Origin: UBA1479 sp048263775
GTDB lineage: Bacteria > Pseudomonadota > Alphaproteobacteria > Rhodospirillales > Casp-alpha2
Direction of reading: 5' to 3'
Assembly: GCA_048263775.1 (NCBI GenBank)
Contig: JBLXDU010000001.1
Coordinates: forward strand, 664,184-728,183
Length of the DNA stretch: 64,000 bases
Shown here: piece after piece, positions 41,730 to 51,073 of the stretch
How positions within the stretch are numbered: position 1 is the stretch's first letter
How the letters are laid out: each line of letters starts with the position of its first letter
Position numbers and translations under genes: made by a program
Notes under the pieces: generated by a model
The model's input: the letters and a program-made list of their open reading frames with translations, nothing else
Database searches by the model: none
What the model was told of the DNA's origin: nothing

Positions 41730-42368
41730 TTAACGCGCCGTGCCCATGGAGGCGTCGCCGTCCGGCTCTTCCTTTGCTTCGATGGCTTCCATCGCCGCCA
41801 TGGCTGCCTGCACGCCCCCGCCCGGTCCACCGCTGGAAGCGGGAGAGCCCGGCCGTGGCGCAGGCTTGGCGGGGCCGTTGCCGGGGGCACGGATACCCAG
41901 AGTGACCTCATCCCCCCATTCGTCAACAATGCGGCGCTGGTTGGCGCGCAAGGCCGATAGGCGCCGTTCGGTCAGCACCGTCATGAACGATGTGATGACC
42001 GGTGGGATCACCGTATAAACCATCCAGCCGGCCATGGCCGCGCCGTACATGACGGCAAGGGCGAACACGTCCGTGACGATGTCGAGCGCACCGGTGATGT
42101 TGTGATTGCCCGACCACAAATCCATCAGGTAGGGGAACATGCCGGCGAAGTTCAGGCCGCCGATGCAGAAGAAGCCGTATTTTTGGTCCGTGCGGTCGGT
42201 GATCCAGGACGCCATCGCCGGCAGCATGCCAATTCCAACGACGATGATGGTCGGAAAGGCGACGGCGATCATCGTCACCGAGATCAGCAGGAAATACAGC
42301 CAGAATTTGCCGCGTCGGCGGGGCGGCGGCGGCGGGATCATGGCGCGGCTCATCGGTGGGCGGCCCAT
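41730..42368 (-). CDS. Membrane protein encoded with the pseudokinase
   Basis: A 212-residue membrane protein I do not recognise. After a proline-rich start (IPPPPPRRRGK) there are three hydrophobic segments, at roughly residues 22-48, 62-82 and 100-130. The C-terminal third is cytoplasm-like, charged and then Pro/Gly/Ala-rich (RRLSALRANQRRIVDEWGDEV onward). Its ATG lies 2 bases after the stop of the 700-residue pseudokinase gene, so it is surely co-transcribed and probably a partner of its C-terminal membrane anchor. It converges with rpoH. Confidence 0.8.
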   Translation of the reverse strand: MGRPPMSRAMIPPPPPRRRGKFWLYFLLISVTMIAVAFPTIIVVGIGMLPAMASWITDRTDQKYGFFCIGGLNFAGMFPYLMDLWSGNHNITGALDIVTDVFALAVMYGAAMAGWMVYTVIPPVITSFMTVLTERRLSALRANQRRIVDEWGDEVTLGIRAPGNGPAKPAPRPGSPASSGGPGGGVQAAMAAMEAIEAKEEPDGDASMGTAR

Positions 42369-42370
42369 GC

Positions 42371-44473
42371 TCAGAACACCTTGATCATGAACAGGATCAT
42401 CACGATGCACATGGTCACCAGGATGGAGCCCATGGCGGCCGCCTGTTGGCCCGTGCGCTCGGCCTTGGTCAGCTGTTCCTCGCCGCGGCCCTCGATATCC
42501 TGAATTTCCAGTTCGGCCGCGGCAAACTCCGCGACAGCATCTTCGAAGCCTTCGATGTCCTCGCGCCGGCGGTCGGCGTTGTCCATCAGGTCGAACAGTT
42601 CGGGCAGCGAACCACGGCGGACCAGGCGGGGAATTTCCCGCTCGATCTCCTTGCGGGTGCTGCGCGAATGATAAGCATTGATCGCCGGGCCAAGATGCCC
42701 GCCGACCCAACTTGCCAGGCCGTAGACGGGTTCAACCCGTAGCTTCCACTGAATGAAGGCCAGCAGCGACAGCATGCCGATAGTCTGGGTATCGGGGTTT
42801 TCCGAGGCCAGGGCCTTGAGATGGGGGTTGATGTCTTCCTTGAAGCGCGCGGTGATGAAGGCGGCGACATGGCGGTCGAGCGGCTTGGACTTCAGGTCCT
42901 GCGTGTTGGCGGCGCGATCCAGCGCCGGCAACAGGTGGTCGGTATCCAGCACGTATTCCTGCAGCAGAAGCGGGCTTTGGCAGGGCAGAGATGGATTGCT
43001 TTCATACAGGCAGCGCTCGATCCCGAAGCCCGGATCCTTGTTGTTGAGCACGATCTTGAGCTGCGAGAAGTTCTTCTGATGGATTGAGGCTTCCGGCGCA
43101 TAGGCCAGTTGTGATTGGAACCACAGGTCGGGAATATCCTTGGCGATGATTTCCGCCGGGATCTGCGGATCGCCCGTGCGCAGAAGGTCCATGGCGAAGG
43201 CGGCGCCGAACCCGTCGACCATGAACGAAAACCCCTTGAAGCGGATGGGGCCCAAGGGATCCATGAGAATGGCGACGCGGGTTACGATCATTTCGTCCGA
43301 GCCGGCGAAGGAGCCGGCCTGGGCATTGGCCACGTCGAGCACGTTCTTGATGGCGTTGGCCAGGTTGACGTCCTCGACCGAACGCCGGAGCCAGGTATCG
43401 AAACTATCGTGGCGGATCGCCTTGGCGGCGTCGGGCACGTGTTTGCTGAAGGCGTCGGCCAGTTGCCGCACGCTCTGATACGGGCGGCCCATGAAGGTCA
43501 GGGGAGTCTGTCCGCGCTTGCCTGCGCGTTTCTGCTGTGGCGACATCTTGCGGCCCGACAGCCACAGGTCGATTTCCTCGGGCCCCCAGCGTTGCTGGGG
43601 ATCGTCGCCGAGCATGCCGCGCAGCGGCTCCAGCAGGGACAGGGGCAGGTTCTCGTTGCCGGTGATCGCCGCGTAGGATCCTAGTTCCAGCTTCTCCGCC
43701 AGAATCTTTTCCGAACCTTCGGCCGCCCCCGGTTCCTTGTCCAGAATAAGGCCGACGATGGCGACGGCGAAGGCATAGGCGTCGTCGCGGGAGTTGCCGA
43801 CGCCGCGCCCGGCCGGGGGGGCCATGGCGCGTTCCGCCGGCTCGTACACCGCCGGCTGGTCGTAACCCGGAGGCGACGAATAGCATTCGCCGAAGGCGAT
43901 CTGTTGCCGCCCGGCATCCATGAAGAACAGATTGTCACGGCGGATTGCCCGGTGCGCGACGCCGATCGAGGCCATTTCCTGCAACGCGCCGGCCAGCGGC
44001 TCGATCACCTTGCGCGGCAGGTCGTATTCGGAAATTCGGAACGTGCCTTTTTGCAACACGCGCCCGCCAAGCGGCCGCTCCAGGATCAGGATCATGGTGC
44101 GCTGGCGTATCAGGGGCCAGAACTCGACCTCCCATTCCAGGATTCCGACCAGCGCCTTGATGCCGGAGCCGCGCAAGGACGTCATGGCACCCAGCCGTGT
44201 CGGCAGTCCCGGGTTGCAGATCAGCGCGAACACGGGGCGGTCGATGTCCCGGCGGTCCTCGGCCATGAAGGCCTTGGCGGAAGGAGAATCCAGATCGGGC
44301 AACGGCGTTTTGGGGTCGACGGCAAAGCGGTCCTTGATCAGCACCGGGCGCAGGCTGGTCGCGGACGGGGCACCGTCGCCGGGCTCCGTGCCGGCATCCA
44401 TGCCTTCCGGTGGCGCGGCCTCTTCGGGCGGCGAGCCCGCGGGGTCGGCCTGTGCTGTGGCGGTTTCAGCCAT
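42371..44473 (-). CDS. Tail-anchored protein-kinase-like protein with degenerate active site (pseudokinase)
   Basis: A 700-residue protein. Residues of about 60-310 follow the protein-kinase fold: the catalytic-loop position reads HRAIRRDN (residues 174-181) in place of HRDLKPEN, and the metal-binding DFG position reads AFG (193-195). Both key Asp residues are therefore Ala, so phosphotransfer is not expected. About 300 further residues with no known domain follow. A hydrophobic helix (about 678-700) anchors the C-terminus in the membrane. The first 45 residues are Pro/Ala/Glu-rich. The membrane protein gene starts 2 bases later. The pair lies between rpoH and purA. Its function is unknown; a scaffold or nucleotide-sensing role is inference. 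Confidence 0.83.
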   Translation of the reverse strand: MAETATAQADPAGSPPEEAAPPEGMDAGTEPGDGAPSATSLRPVLIKDRFAVDPKTPLPDLDSPSAKAFMAEDRRDIDRPVFALICNPGLPTRLGAMTSLRGSGIKALVGILEWEVEFWPLIRQRTMILILERPLGGRVLQKGTFRISEYDLPRKVIEPLAGALQEMASIGVAHRAIRRDNLFFMDAGRQQIAFGECYSSPPGYDQPAVYEPAERAMAPPAGRGVGNSRDDAYAFAVAIVGLILDKEPGAAEGSEKILAEKLELGSYAAITGNENLPLSLLEPLRGMLGDDPQQRWGPEEIDLWLSGRKMSPQQKRAGKRGQTPLTFMGRPYQSVRQLADAFSKHVPDAAKAIRHDSFDTWLRRSVEDVNLANAIKNVLDVANAQAGSFAGSDEMIVTRVAILMDPLGPIRFKGFSFMVDGFGAAFAMDLLRTGDPQIPAEIIAKDIPDLWFQSQLAYAPEASIHQKNFSQLKIVLNNKDPGFGIERCLYESNPSLPCQSPLLLQEYVLDTDHLLPALDRAANTQDLKSKPLDRHVAAFITARFKEDINPHLKALASENPDTQTIGMLSLLAFIQWKLRVEPVYGLASWVGGHLGPAINAYHSRSTRKEIEREIPRLVRRGSLPELFDLMDNADRRREDIEGFEDAVAEFAAAELEIQDIEGRGEEQLTKAERTGQQAAAMGSILVTMCIVMILFMIKVF

Positions 44474-44648
44474 CGATTGTCGTCTTCAGCCCCAACAGTC
44501 GCGAATGGAAAAGGCGCGCAGACATGGCCTTTGCCGTCCACGTGCCTGGAATTTTCCACACTTTCACGCCCTGATGGTACCCGCCATTCCCTTGACAGAC
44601 AATTAATGCCGGGAGCCGGGGCGAGGCGGTCGGATCAGGCCGGTGCGA

Positions 44649-45941
44649 TCAATCGGCGAAGGGATCATGGACGAGAATCGTGTCTTCGCGCTCCGGGCTG
44701 GTGGACAACAGGGCCACGGGGGCCTCAATCAGCTCCTCGATACGGCGGATGTACTTGATCGCCGTGGCCGGCAGCTCGGCCCAGGACCGCGCCCCTTGGG
44801 TGCTTGCGTCCCAGCCTTCCATTTCCTCGTAGATCGGCTCGACCCGGGCTTGCTCGATCTGCGATGCCGGCAGATGGTCGATCTCCTGTCCGTTCAGACG
44901 GTACCCTCGGCATACCTTCAGGACTTTCTGGCCGTCGAGAACGTCCAGCTTGGTCAGGGCGATGCCGGTGATGCCGTTGACCTTGATGGCCTGGCGGACC
45001 ATTACCGCGTCGAACCAGCCGCAGCGCCGGGGCCGGCCGGTCACCGTGCCGAATTCGCGCCCGCGTTCGCCCAGCGTGCGGCCGACGTCGTCTTCCAACT
45101 CGGTCGGGAACGGGCCCTGGCCGACACGGGTCGTATAGGCCTTGGTGATGCCGAGGACGTAGTTGATCGCGCTCGGCCCCTGGCCGGAGCCGACGGCGGC
45201 CTGGCCGGCCACCGTGTTCGACGAGGTGACGAAGGGATAGGTGCCGTGATCCAGGTCCAGCATGGCGCCCTGGGCGCCCTCGAACAGGATTCGCTTGCCC
45301 TTGCGGCGGGCCTGGTCAAGTTCCTGCCACACAGTGGCGGCGAAGGGCAGAACCTTGGGCGCGACCTCGATCAGTTGTGCGAGCAGTTCGCCGCCGTCGA
45401 CCTCGGGCATGCCAAGCCCGCGCAGAAGCGCATTGTGGTGGAACAGCAGGCCCTCGACCTTGTCCTTCAGCAGGCCGTGGTCACTCAGGTCGCCGACGCG
45501 GATGGCGCGGCGCGCGGTCTTGTCCTCATAGGCCGGGCCGATGCCGCGGCCCGTGGTGCCGATCTTCGCCTTGCCGGCGGCTTTTTCGCGGGCAAGGTCA
45601 AGATTGCGGTGAAGCGGCAGGATCAAAGGGCAGCCCTCGGACAGACGCAAGCTGTCCGGCGTGACCTCGACGCCCTGCTTCCTGATCTTTTCGATCTCGG
45701 ACAGCAGCGCCCAGGGATCGACCACGACGCCGTTGCCGATCACTGACAGTTTGCCCTTGCGCACGATGCCTGACGGCAGCAGGGACAGTTTGTAGGTGAC
45801 GCCGTCGATGACCAGCGTATGGCCGGCGTTGTGCCCGCCTTGGAAGCGCACGACCACATCGGCGCGTTCCGACAACCAGTCGACGATCTTACCCTTGCCT
45901 TCGTCGCCCCATTGCGAGCCGACGACAACCACGTTCGCCAT
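44649..45941 (-). CDS. purA: Adenylosuccinate synthase
   Basis: A 430-residue enzyme that joins IMP and aspartate with GTP in AMP synthesis. The GTP loop is GDEGKGKIVD at residues 12-21, GGHNAGHTLV follows with the catalytic His, and TTGRGIGPAYEDK and GQGPFPTEL are the substrate-binding segments. The length matches the family. It lies 42 bases after hisZ on the same strand, an order seen in many alphaproteobacteria. Confidence 0.98.
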   Translation of the reverse strand: MANVVVVGSQWGDEGKGKIVDWLSERADVVVRFQGGHNAGHTLVIDGVTYKLSLLPSGIVRKGKLSVIGNGVVVDPWALLSEIEKIRKQGVEVTPDSLRLSEGCPLILPLHRNLDLAREKAAGKAKIGTTGRGIGPAYEDKTARRAIRVGDLSDHGLLKDKVEGLLFHHNALLRGLGMPEVDGGELLAQLIEVAPKVLPFAATVWQELDQARRKGKRILFEGAQGAMLDLDHGTYPFVTSSNTVAGQAAVGSGQGPSAINYVLGITKAYTTRVGQGPFPTELEDDVGRTLGERGREFGTVTGRPRRCGWFDAVMVRQAIKVNGITGIALTKLDVLDGQKVLKVCRGYRLNGQEIDHLPASQIEQARVEPIYEEMEGWDASTQGARSWAELPATAIKYIRRIEELIEAPVALLSTSPEREDTILVHDPFAD

Positions 45942-45983
45942 TTTCAGTGTCCGTTCTTGTCCGTGAAAAAGGGTGTTTGCCGG

Positions 45984-47159
45984 TCACGCCTCGCCGATGG
46001 GGGCGGGGCGGCCGTCGTGAAGCCAGTGAGTACAGCCGAGACGTAGGGCCTCGGCCCGGGCGTCGGCGCCGTCGTCCAGTGCAGCGACGGTGATCCATCC
46101 CTCGGCGCGCAGGGCGGCCATGCGGTCCGCCGCCGTGCCCGTGGGCACGAACAACCGGCGGCCCAGCGCCGGACGCGGCAGGGCGCGCAGCAGGGTGTCG
46201 GTAAACAGGGTAAAGCCCGTGGCCGGTTCACCCGTGCCGGCGGCAGTGCCGCCGTTGCCGGCCAGATAGCGTCCGCCCGAGCCCAGTTCGCCGCGCACGC
46301 CGGCGGCATACAGGGTGAAGGTCGCTCCGGCATGGTATTCGAAGCCGCGGTGCTCCACCGGATCAATGGTCAACGGCAGGGTTGGTGCCAGGGCGCGGAC
46401 TTTCGCGGCGATGGCCTTCAGCATGTCCCATTCGGCGGCGGCTGCGGCCGGCAGGTCGATGGCATCGACGGCGGCAAGGGTATGGTCGGCGGGGCCGGCG
46501 GCAAGCACCAGGCGTTTCAGCAGGTCGGTCAGATCATTGCCAATCTGCGCCGCCAGACCGTCGAGGGCCCCTGTGTCCTTGTGGTTCAGGGCCTCGCGCA
46601 GGGTGCGTTCGGCCGCGGGGGGAACGATGCCGCCCAGGATCGCCGTTACCAGGGTCGGCACGGCCAGGTCGATGGACACATCGGCGACCCCGATATAGCC
46701 GAGCGCGTCGGCGGCCATCACAATGACTTCGGCGTCGGCGGCGGGGGTGGCGCTGCCGATCAATTCCGCGCCGATCTGCGCGAACTGGCGTTCCGGGCGG
46801 ATCTGGTCACCGCGCACACGCAGGACCTGGCCCGCATAGCACAGACGAAGCGGACGGGGGGCGGATTTCAGGCGGCTTGCGGCGATGCGCGCGATCTGCG
46901 GCGTAATGTCGGCGCGCAGCCCCATCATGCGTTGCGAGACCGGATCCATCAGGCGGAACACCTGGCGGTCCATGGCCGCCCCGGTGCCGGAGAGCAGAGA
47001 ATCCTCGAACTCCATCAAGGGCGGCTTCACGCGCTGATAGCCGTGCGCCTGACAAACATCGATCAGACGTTCAGTCACCGACGCCTCGAACCCCGCATCA
47101 GGGGGCAGAAGGTCGGACAAGCCGGCGGGCAGCAGCCCGGGATTGGAGGGGTTTTCCAT
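45984..47159 (-). CDS. hisZ: ATP phosphoribosyltransferase regulatory subunit
   Basis: A 391-residue protein related to histidyl-tRNA synthetase but without its C-terminal anticodon-binding domain. LLPAGLSDLLPPDAGFE and RADITPQIARI are the motif 1 and motif 2 regions. HisZ joins the short form of HisG to make the active, histidine-regulated first enzyme of histidine synthesis. No hisG lies in the window. I chose the ATG at 47159; a TTG at 47177 is also possible, and neither has a clear ribosome binding site. purA follows. Confidence 0.93.
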   Translation of the reverse strand: MENPSNPGLLPAGLSDLLPPDAGFEASVTERLIDVCQAHGYQRVKPPLMEFEDSLLSGTGAAMDRQVFRLMDPVSQRMMGLRADITPQIARIAASRLKSAPRPLRLCYAGQVLRVRGDQIRPERQFAQIGAELIGSATPAADAEVIVMAADALGYIGVADVSIDLAVPTLVTAILGGIVPPAAERTLREALNHKDTGALDGLAAQIGNDLTDLLKRLVLAAGPADHTLAAVDAIDLPAAAAAEWDMLKAIAAKVRALAPTLPLTIDPVEHRGFEYHAGATFTLYAAGVRGELGSGGRYLAGNGGTAAGTGEPATGFTLFTDTLLRALPRPALGRRLFVPTGTAADRMAALRAEGWITVAALDDGADARAEALRLGCTHWLHDGRPAPIGEA

Positions 47160-47325
47160 CTGAGAGGCCGGGTTCAAGCGTTAAGACTGGCCGGCCGCCA
47201 ATCAGCCGTCCACGGCCCCGTTTCCTAAACGGTTTGACCCGCCTGGGCAAGCACAGTCGCGGTCGTGAGGGGGCGGCGATGCCTGGACGGGGCCGTGCCG
47301 GACAGGTGCAGAGGGCTTGGAATGG

Positions 47326-47940
47326 TTAGTTGGGGAGGGGAAAGGCTTCGTTTTTCACGGTCTTGCCCAGGCTTTCGACCAGGGGCACAACCATGGCGCC
47401 GATCAAGGTTTCGTTGGTCGCGGCCCCCAGGTTGCCGGTCGCCCAGCCCTGCCAGTACCGTTCGATGCGGCCCGCTTCCGCCGGGCCGTCGATGGTCACC
47501 TTCAGGCGGTACTTGGTCGGCGTGACAATCTTGGTCCCGCCCTGGCCTTCATTGAGAATGCCGCCGGTTTTGGAATCGAACACGTTGAACCGTGCTTCGG
47601 AGCCTTCGGTGCCGGAACTGGTGCCCTTGGTCCCCTGGACATCCAGGAAATAGCGTTTGTCGGTAAAGGTGAAGGCACCCAGTTCGTCCAACACCTCGAA
47701 GGTCAGGACCAGGTCCGCCTTGGGGTCGAGCCGATAGCCGCGGTTCTTGAGTTCCCGGGTGAATTGATGAACCAACTCAAGTGATTCGTCCGAATCATCA
47801 AGCGCTCGCACCGCCAATACCTTGCCGTCCGGTAGCGGTTTCGACGAAATGGCGTTCAACTGGCCTTCGGCGGCATGTCCCGCCGTGGCGAAAACGGCGG
47901 TCAGCATCAGGGCAAAAAGGACGATCAGGGGTCTTTTCAT
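47326..47940 (-). CDS. Exported protein of unknown function
   Basis: A 204-residue protein with a standard Sec signal peptide (MKRPLIVLFALMLTAVFATAGHA, cleaved after AHA near residue 23, shown here as its parts KRP, hydrophobic core, GHA). The mature domain is mixed alpha/beta: VLAVRALDDSDES, HQFTRELKNRGY, ADLVLTFEVLDELG, then NVFDSKTGGILNEG. The layout resembles periplasmic proteins of the DUF4136/DUF4410 kind in having a helix followed by a strand in which an Asp-Leu-Val pattern recurs, but the match is weak. It stands alone, divergent from a Crp-family gene. Confidence 0.7.
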   Translation of the reverse strand: MKRPLIVLFALMLTAVFATAGHAAEGQLNAISSKPLPDGKVLAVRALDDSDESLELVHQFTRELKNRGYRLDPKADLVLTFEVLDELGAFTFTDKRYFLDVQGTKGTSSGTEGSEARFNVFDSKTGGILNEGQGGTKIVTPTKYRLKVTIDGPAEAGRIERYWQGWATGNLGAATNETLIGAMVVPLVESLGKTVKNEAFPLPN

Positions 47941-48313
47941 TGTCGTTTCCGTTCGCGCGCGGGCATGTCGGTCACCCGGCTTTTCAGTCTCACCTTCGTT
48001 TGCCCGTACAATTCCGCAGCATCACAGACCATGCCATGTTATGGACGGTGCCGTTATACCTACCCAGGCGATTGACGGTCTGTTTATCGCTCAATTAGAG
48101 CATAAAAAAGTTAAAATCGATATAAGGGCGCCAGCCTCGAATGCCAAGTAGGGAAACGCCGATTGATCCGCACGGCGAAAAGATCGCCGGGCACTTGCAT
48201 CGGTACTTGCCGCGGGAAGTGGTGCAATTTCATTTCCTTTGGAGTTGTGCGCGGTTCTTGCATAAGATCGCAATAATAAATCCGCTCTTGATTATTAGGC
48301 GAAGGGGGTTCGC
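47941..48313. other. 373-base intergenic region between the divergent exported-protein and Crp-family genes
   Basis: I see no supported gene here. The part near 48090-48130 is AT-rich (GAGCATAAAAAAGTTAAAATC). Near the Crp-family gene is a loosely matched TTGGAG-N18-TAAGAT pair, which I do not trust. A short inverted repeat TAAT...ATTA lies just before the GTG start (about 48272-48299). Confidence 0.5.
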
Positions 48314-49012
48314 GTGACGGATGGCAATGCGCGGTCATTGGCGCAGATACATCTGCTGGAAGATTTGAGCGCGGTCGAGATCGAGCGGCTGGAGCAAGCC
48401 TGTTCGTGGAAGACCTACGCCGCTCAGGAACAGATCATCGACCGCCAAAGCGATACACAAGACGTCTATTTCGTCGTCACCGGCGCGGCCCGGGTCGTCA
48501 TCTATTCCCTGTCGGGTCGCGAAATTACCCTGGACGACGTCAACGCGGGCGGGCATTTCGGCGACCTTGCGGCGATTGACGGGGAACCGCGCTCGGCCAG
48601 CGTCATGGCGCTTCGGGACACGGTGATTGCATCCCTGTCACAGGAACGGTTCCTGCAATTGCTGTCGGAACATTTCACCGTCACGTTGCGGCTTATGCGG
48701 GCATTGACGCGTATTGTGCGAACCTCGACGGACCGCATCATGGATCTCAGCACCCTGGCCGCCAACAACCGGGTTCAGGCCGATCTTCTGCGCCTCGCGC
48801 GCAACAACATGGTCGGCGAAAACCGCGCCGAATTGAAACCCATCCCCGTGCACGGCGATATCGCAAGCCGCGTATCGACGACCCGCGAAACGGTTGCCCG
48901 TGTGCTGTCGGACCTGTCGCGACAGGGCATGGTCGAACGCCAGAAGGACCGACTGGTGATCGACAATGTCGACCGCCTGGAAGACATGGTTGAAGAGGTC
49001 CGCGGCGAGTGA
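48314..49012 (+). CDS. Crp/Fnr-family transcription regulator
   Basis: A 232-residue regulator with an N-terminal cyclic-nucleotide-binding domain and a C-terminal winged helix. The phosphate-binding cassette region reads GDLAAIDGEPRSASV, with the RSA residues that contact the cyclic phosphate in Crp. The recognition helix lies in SRVSTTRETVARVLSDL. Only one Cys is present, so it is not an oxygen-sensing Fnr. Start is GTG with GAAGGGGG upstream. It may answer to cAMP or another nucleotide. It is followed by divK and pleD, but with a 164-base gap, so it is probably a separate unit. Confidence 0.9.
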   Translation: MTDGNARSLAQIHLLEDLSAVEIERLEQACSWKTYAAQEQIIDRQSDTQDVYFVVTGAARVVIYSLSGREITLDDVNAGGHFGDLAAIDGEPRSASVMALRDTVIASLSQERFLQLLSEHFTVTLRLMRALTRIVRTSTDRIMDLSTLAANNRVQADLLRLARNNMVGENRAELKPIPVHGDIASRVSTTRETVARVLSDLSRQGMVERQKDRLVIDNVDRLEDMVEEVRGE

Positions 49013-49176
49013 CATCGGCCCCTAGCGTCGTTTGACTTGCCGGGGCGTTTCGGACACTATCTGAGCTAAGCGTGATGGTGACTTCAGTTCCGGTCGGATG
49101 CCTTTGATTGGGCCAGGGTCGTGGTGCGGGACATGGCACTGCCAGCGGCCCCAGAAATTGATCGAAAGAATGAAAT

Positions 49177-49542
49177 ATGGCGAAAACGATTTTGATTGTT
49201 GAGGATAATGATCTCAACATGAAGTTGTTCAACGACCTGCTCCAGGCCAATGGTTACAACACCATTCAGACCATGGACGGTCGCGATGCCATTCAATTGG
49301 CCCAGGAACACCGCCCGGACCTAATCCTCATGGATATTCAGCTTCCCGAGATTTCCGGCCTGGAAGTCACCAAGATGCTGAAGGCCGATGATTCCCTGAA
49401 GGAAATCCCGGTTATCGCCGTTACCGCCTTCGCGATGAAGGGGGACGAGGAAAAGATCAGGGAAGGTGGGTGTGAGGGGTATATCGCGAAGCCGATTTCC
49501 GTTCCCACGTTCCTGGAAACCGTCGCGAAATTCCTCGGCTGA
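49177..49542 (+). CDS. divK: Single-domain response regulator DivK
   Basis: A 121-residue receiver domain with the acidic pair EDND, acceptor Asp53 (LMDIQLPE), Thr in VTAFAM and Lys in YIAKP. In Caulobacter DivK links PleC and DivJ to CckA and thereby to the CtrA cell-cycle pathway. The pleD gene lies 21 bases downstream in the same order as in Caulobacter, which supports the name over a generic receiver. Confidence 0.93.
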   Translation: MAKTILIVEDNDLNMKLFNDLLQANGYNTIQTMDGRDAIQLAQEHRPDLILMDIQLPEISGLEVTKMLKADDSLKEIPVIAVTAFAMKGDEEKIREGGCEGYIAKPISVPTFLETVAKFLG

Positions 49543-49563
49543 CCGCCGCGGGCGGGACAGACC

Positions 49564-50967
49564 ATGTCGGCACGAATCCTCATCGTCGATGATCTTGCCG
49601 CCAGCGTGAAGGTTCTGGCCGCCAAGCTCACCAGTGAATATTACGATGTTCTGACCGCCCATGACGGGCCCACGGCGCTGGAAACGGTGGCCCGGGAAAT
49701 GCCCGATCTGGTGCTGCTCGACGTCATGATGCCAGGCATGGACGGATTCGAGGTTTGCCGTCGTATCAAGAAAACGGCGCGCACGGCGCATATCCCCGTG
49801 GTCATGGTGACGGCGCTCAACGACATGCGCGACCGTGTCAACGGCCTGCAGGCGGGGGCCGACGATTTCCTGACCAAGCCGCTCAACGACATCATGCTGT
49901 TCGCCCGCGTGCGCTCGCTGGTGCGCATGAAACGGACCTTCGACCAATGGTCCTTGCATCAACAGACATCGCGCGACCTGGGCTTTGACGTCGACCCGGA
50001 TATGACGGATGTCCATGGCCGCGCTGCGCGGGTGATCGTGGTCGATTCCAGCGAAATCCAGAGCGACAACATTCGCGGTGTCCTGGAACGGGATGGTCAT
50101 GTGGTGACCGCGCTGAATTCCTATGCCGACGCCGCCCCGCAAATTGCTGCCGATCTGCCGGACGTGGTTGTCATCTCCATGGACTTCGAGGGGGATGAGC
50201 CTTTGCGGCTGGCCTCGCGTCTGCGTTCACAGGAGCCGACGCGCCAGGTACCGATCCTCCTGATCGGCGATGCCGAAGACGAAAGCAACCTGATCAAGGG
50301 CCTGGAACTGGGGGTTAACGACTGCGTCGTGCGTCCGGTTGACGAGCAGGAAATCGTCGCCCGCGTGCGCACCCAGGTACGGCGCAAGCGCTATCAGGAG
50401 ATGCTGCAGGCGAATTTCCAGCAACACCTGTCGATGGCACTGACCGACGGCCTGACGGGACTGCACAATCGACGCTATCTGGAATCGCATCTGGACGGCA
50501 TCGTCAAGCGTGCCGGCGAGGGTGGCCACGGCCTGTCCCTGGTGCTGATTGATCTCGACCACTTCAAGCGGGTCAACGATACCTACGGCCATGCCGCCGG
50601 CGACGAGGTGCTGCGGGTGATCGCCAAGCGCCTATTGCGCAACGTGCGCGGGTTCGACACGGCGGCCCGCTTCGGCGGTGAGGAATTCGTCGTCGCCATG
50701 CCCGATACCCCGATCGATATCGCTTTCGCGGTCGCTGACCGTATCCGCGCCAAGGTTGCGGAAGAGCCGATCCCCCTGCCGGACGGGACACAACTGTCCG
50801 TGACGATGAGCGCCGGGGTCGCGGAATCGGTGGAGCCGGGTGAAACGGCGGCCGAGCTGATCGAACGCGCGGACAAGGCGCTTTATATGGCTAAGCACGA
50901 CGGCCGTGATCGGGTCGTGCGCGCGGACCCGTTGGTCAGAAAGACAGGCGAAACCGCCGTCGATTAG
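49564..50967 (+). CDS. pleD: Diguanylate cyclase response regulator PleD
   Basis: A 467-residue protein with two receiver domains and a GGDEF domain. Receiver 1 has the usual acceptor Asp53 (LLDVMMPG). Receiver 2 is degenerate at the acceptor strand (VVISMDFEG), as in Caulobacter PleD, where it is a dimerisation adaptor. The cyclase signature is RFGGEEFVV, and the inhibitory c-di-GMP site RGFD lies just before it (RxxD, then five residues). It makes c-di-GMP and is the likely source for the PilZ protein encoded at 29119. Confidence 0.96.
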   Translation: MSARILIVDDLAASVKVLAAKLTSEYYDVLTAHDGPTALETVAREMPDLVLLDVMMPGMDGFEVCRRIKKTARTAHIPVVMVTALNDMRDRVNGLQAGADDFLTKPLNDIMLFARVRSLVRMKRTFDQWSLHQQTSRDLGFDVDPDMTDVHGRAARVIVVDSSEIQSDNIRGVLERDGHVVTALNSYADAAPQIAADLPDVVVISMDFEGDEPLRLASRLRSQEPTRQVPILLIGDAEDESNLIKGLELGVNDCVVRPVDEQEIVARVRTQVRRKRYQEMLQANFQQHLSMALTDGLTGLHNRRYLESHLDGIVKRAGEGGHGLSLVLIDLDHFKRVNDTYGHAAGDEVLRVIAKRLLRNVRGFDTAARFGGEEFVVAMPDTPIDIAFAVADRIRAKVAEEPIPLPDGTQLSVTMSAGVAESVEPGETAAELIERADKALYMAKHDGRDRVVRADPLVRKTGETAVD

Positions 50968-51073
50968 ATCGGGCGGCGGTGGATCGGTTGCTGATTTTCG
51001 TGAAAGAGGCCGCCCCGTCAAGGACAGGCCGGCCAGGGACAGGAAATGGGATCGAGGGGCGCCGGTGGCAGCC

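Noticed and set aside
44592..44597. Perfect TTGACA in the gap between purA and the pseudokinase
   Set aside because: It reads on the plus strand into the 3' end of purA, where no gene starts, and no -10 box follows at a proper distance.
50968..51073. GGGCGGC...GCCGCCC stem in the pleD/rpmG gap
   Set aside because: The loop is about 30 bases and there is no T run, so a terminator is not supported.
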